Below are positions 62,648 to 64,000 of a DNA stretch of 64,000 nt, one piece after another. The position numbers and the translations under genes are program-made. Source of the DNA: Aliivibrio salmonicida LFI1238 (GTDB taxonomy: Bacteria > Pseudomonadota > Gammaproteobacteria > Enterobacterales > Vibrionaceae); contig NC_011312.1 in the NCBI RefSeq assembly GCF_000196495.1, forward strand, positions 2,542,001-2,606,000. The letters are read 5' to 3'. The stretch's first letter is position 1. Each line of letters begins with the position of its first letter. The notes beneath the pieces are model-generated. The model had not been told where the DNA came from, ran no database searches, and was given only the letters and a program-made list of their open reading frames with translations.

Positions 62648-64000
62648 TTAGATCGACAGTTTGTCTACGCGCTTACCGCCGTAAACTAAGTTAATAACAC
62701 AACGAGTACCGACGATAGCCGTAAACATTGAAGTCAAAATACCAATTGATAGCGTTACTGCAAAGCCTTTGATCGCACCAGTACCTACAGCAAATAAGAT
62801 AATCGCTGTAATTAATGTCGTGATGTTTGCATCAGCAATCGTACTGAATGCGTTTGCATAACCTTGATGAATCGCTTGTTGCGGATTACGTCCATCTCTT
62901 AACTCTTCACGAATACGTTCAAAGATAAGTACGTTTGCATCCACGGCCATACCAACAGTTAATACAATACCGGCAATACCAGGAAGCGTCATTGTCGCTC
63001 CAGGGATCATCGACATAACACCAATGATAAGTACCAAGTTAGCGGCAAGCGCTAAGTTAGCAACCAAACCAAAGCCACGATAATAAATTAGAGTAAATAG
63101 CATTACGGCTACCATACCCCAAATACACGCTTGAACACCCATATCAATATTCTGCTGACCCATTGATGGACCAATCGTGCGTTCTTCAACAATCGAGATT
63201 GGCGCAATTAGTGCACCAGCACGAAGAAGAAGTGCTAAGTTATGAGCTTCAGCTTGAGAATCAATACCCGTAATACGGAAACTACGACCAAGAGCTGATT
63301 GAATCGTTGCTTGGTTAATCACTTCTTCTGTCTTAGCAAGAATAACGCGACCTTCAGGCGTGCGACGACCGCTGTCTTTATACTCTGTAAATACGGTTGC
63401 CATTAGCTTACCGATATTTTTACGAGAGAACGCCGTCATCTTACTGCCACCTTCACTGTCTAGTGAGATGTTAACTTGAGGACGACCATATTCATCAGCA
63501 CTTGAACTTGCATCTGTAATGCTCGCTCCACCAAGAATAATACGTTTCTTAAGAACAACAGGACGACCATTTCGATCTTCTTTTATTTCGCTTCCTGCCG
63601 GTGCTCGGCCATTAGCTGCAGCCGACAAATCCGCTTTGTCATCCACTTCGCGGAACTCAAGTGTCGCCGTTGCACCTAAAATTTCTTTTGCACGAGCGGT
63701 GTCTTGAACACCGGGTAATTCAACCACAATTCGGCTTGCACCTTGACGTTGAACTAATGGTTCAGCAACACCAAGTTCATTAACACGATTACGGATAATC
63801 GTGATATTTTGCTCAACCGCATAATTACGGATCTCTTGTAAACGCTGATCAGTAAAACTTGCTATTAATTTAAATTGGCCATTTGATTCCGAATCAACAA
63901 ACGTCATATCACGATGCGCATCTGATAATACATTCTTGGCTTCTTCTAGTTGCTCTGCATTACGAAGAACAACTTCAACACTTTCTTTACCTGAACTGCG
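62648..64000 (-). CDS. secD: Protein translocase subunit SecD, C-terminal part (partial)
   Basis: The open frame runs from the stop at 62648 to the window edge, giving 450 residues without the true start; the first visible residues are RSSGKESVEVVL. It includes the second half of the periplasmic P1 domain (RIVVELPGVQDTARAKEILG), LRAGALIAPISIVEERTIGPSMGQQNI and the membrane part with VGMAVDANVLIFERIREELR (conserved Asp for proton movement). The ATG at 63907 is internal and not the start. Confidence 0.95.
   Translation of the reverse strand, partial: RSSGKESVEVVLRNAEQLEEAKNVLSDAHRDMTFVDSESNGQFKLIASFTDQRLQEIRNYAVEQNITIIRNRVNELGVAEPLVQRQGASRIVVELPGVQDTARAKEILGATATLEFREVDDKADLSAAANGRAPAGSEIKEDRNGRPVVLKKRIILGGASITDASSSADEYGRPQVNISLDSEGGSKMTAFSRKNIGKLMATVFTEYKDSGRRTPEGRVILAKTEEVINQATIQSALGRSFRITGIDSQAEAHNLALLLRAGALIAPISIVEERTIGPSMGQQNIDMGVQACIWGMVAVMLFTLIYYRGFGLVANLALAANLVLIIGVMSMIPGATMTLPGIAGIVLTVGMAVDANVLIFERIREELRDGRNPQQAIHQGYANAFSTIADANITTLITAIILFAVGTGAIKGFAVTLSIGILTSMFTAIVGTRCVINLVYGGKRVDKLSI

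Noticed and set aside
1..64000. Genomic island, prophage or integron
   Set aside because: No integrase, phage genes, attachment sites or tRNA junction were found; gene order is that of a housekeeping chromosome apart from the insertion sequences.
1..64000. tRNA or rRNA genes
   Set aside because: No cloverleaf-like or ribosomal RNA sequence was recognised in any spacer.

Overview
The window is chromosomal DNA of a low-GC member of the Vibrionaceae, most likely Aliivibrio (the A. salmonicida / A. wodanis / A. logei / A. fischeri group). This rests on the gene content (narQP next to nap, uraA with upp and purMN, DUF2069, DUF3461 and TIGR03503-type proteins), the AT-rich codon use and spacers, and gene order typical of vibrios. 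The genus is an inference; no search was run.

Layout. Positions 1-3300 hold the 5' end of napF, a divergent control region, the nitrate/nitrite two-component pair narQ-narP, a small lipoprotein and a winged-helix protein. Positions 3400-6400 hold a lone PAAR protein, a frameshifted yffB, dapE, an M15-type peptidase and a 56-residue DUF2897 protein. Positions 6400-13600 hold bamC-dapA, gcvR-bcp, a PerM-family permease with a TusA-like protein, bepA, an arsC-like gene and a DUF2069 protein. Positions 13600-19100 hold a DUF2066 protein, uraA, upp and purM-purN, with a ten-copy hexanucleotide tandem repeat between uraA and upp. Positions 19100-34800 hold yafJ-gmhA, fadE, a TIGR03503-like protein with dnaQ, rnhA, yafS, gloB, mltD, an IS-interrupted YIP1-family gene, yafD and glnB. 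Positions 34800-56100 hold a minus-strand block: cytochrome c, tilS, accA, dnaE, rnhB, lpxB, lpxA, fabZ, lpxD, skp, bamA, rseP, dxr, cdsA, uppS, frr, pyrH, tsf and rpsB. Positions 56400-64000 hold map, glnD, a DUF3461 protein, secF and the 3' part of secD.

Most of the window is housekeeping: envelope biogenesis (BamA, BamC, Skp, BepA, RseP, Lpx enzymes, UppS, CdsA), lysine/peptidoglycan precursors, translation, DNA replication, purine and pyrimidine metabolism, nitrogen sensing (GlnB/GlnD) and protein export.

The accessory signal is insertion-sequence activity and gene decay. Two apparently identical 1001-bp IS982-type elements lie in direct orientation 39.3 kb apart, one between gmhA and fadE and one exactly at the glnD stop codon. 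A 2315-bp IS66-type element with 23-bp perfect terminal repeats and an 8-bp target duplication splits the YIP1-family gene. A one-base insertion has frameshifted yffB. No CRISPR array, prophage, integron, tRNA or rRNA gene was seen, and I found no convincing undescribed multi-gene system.
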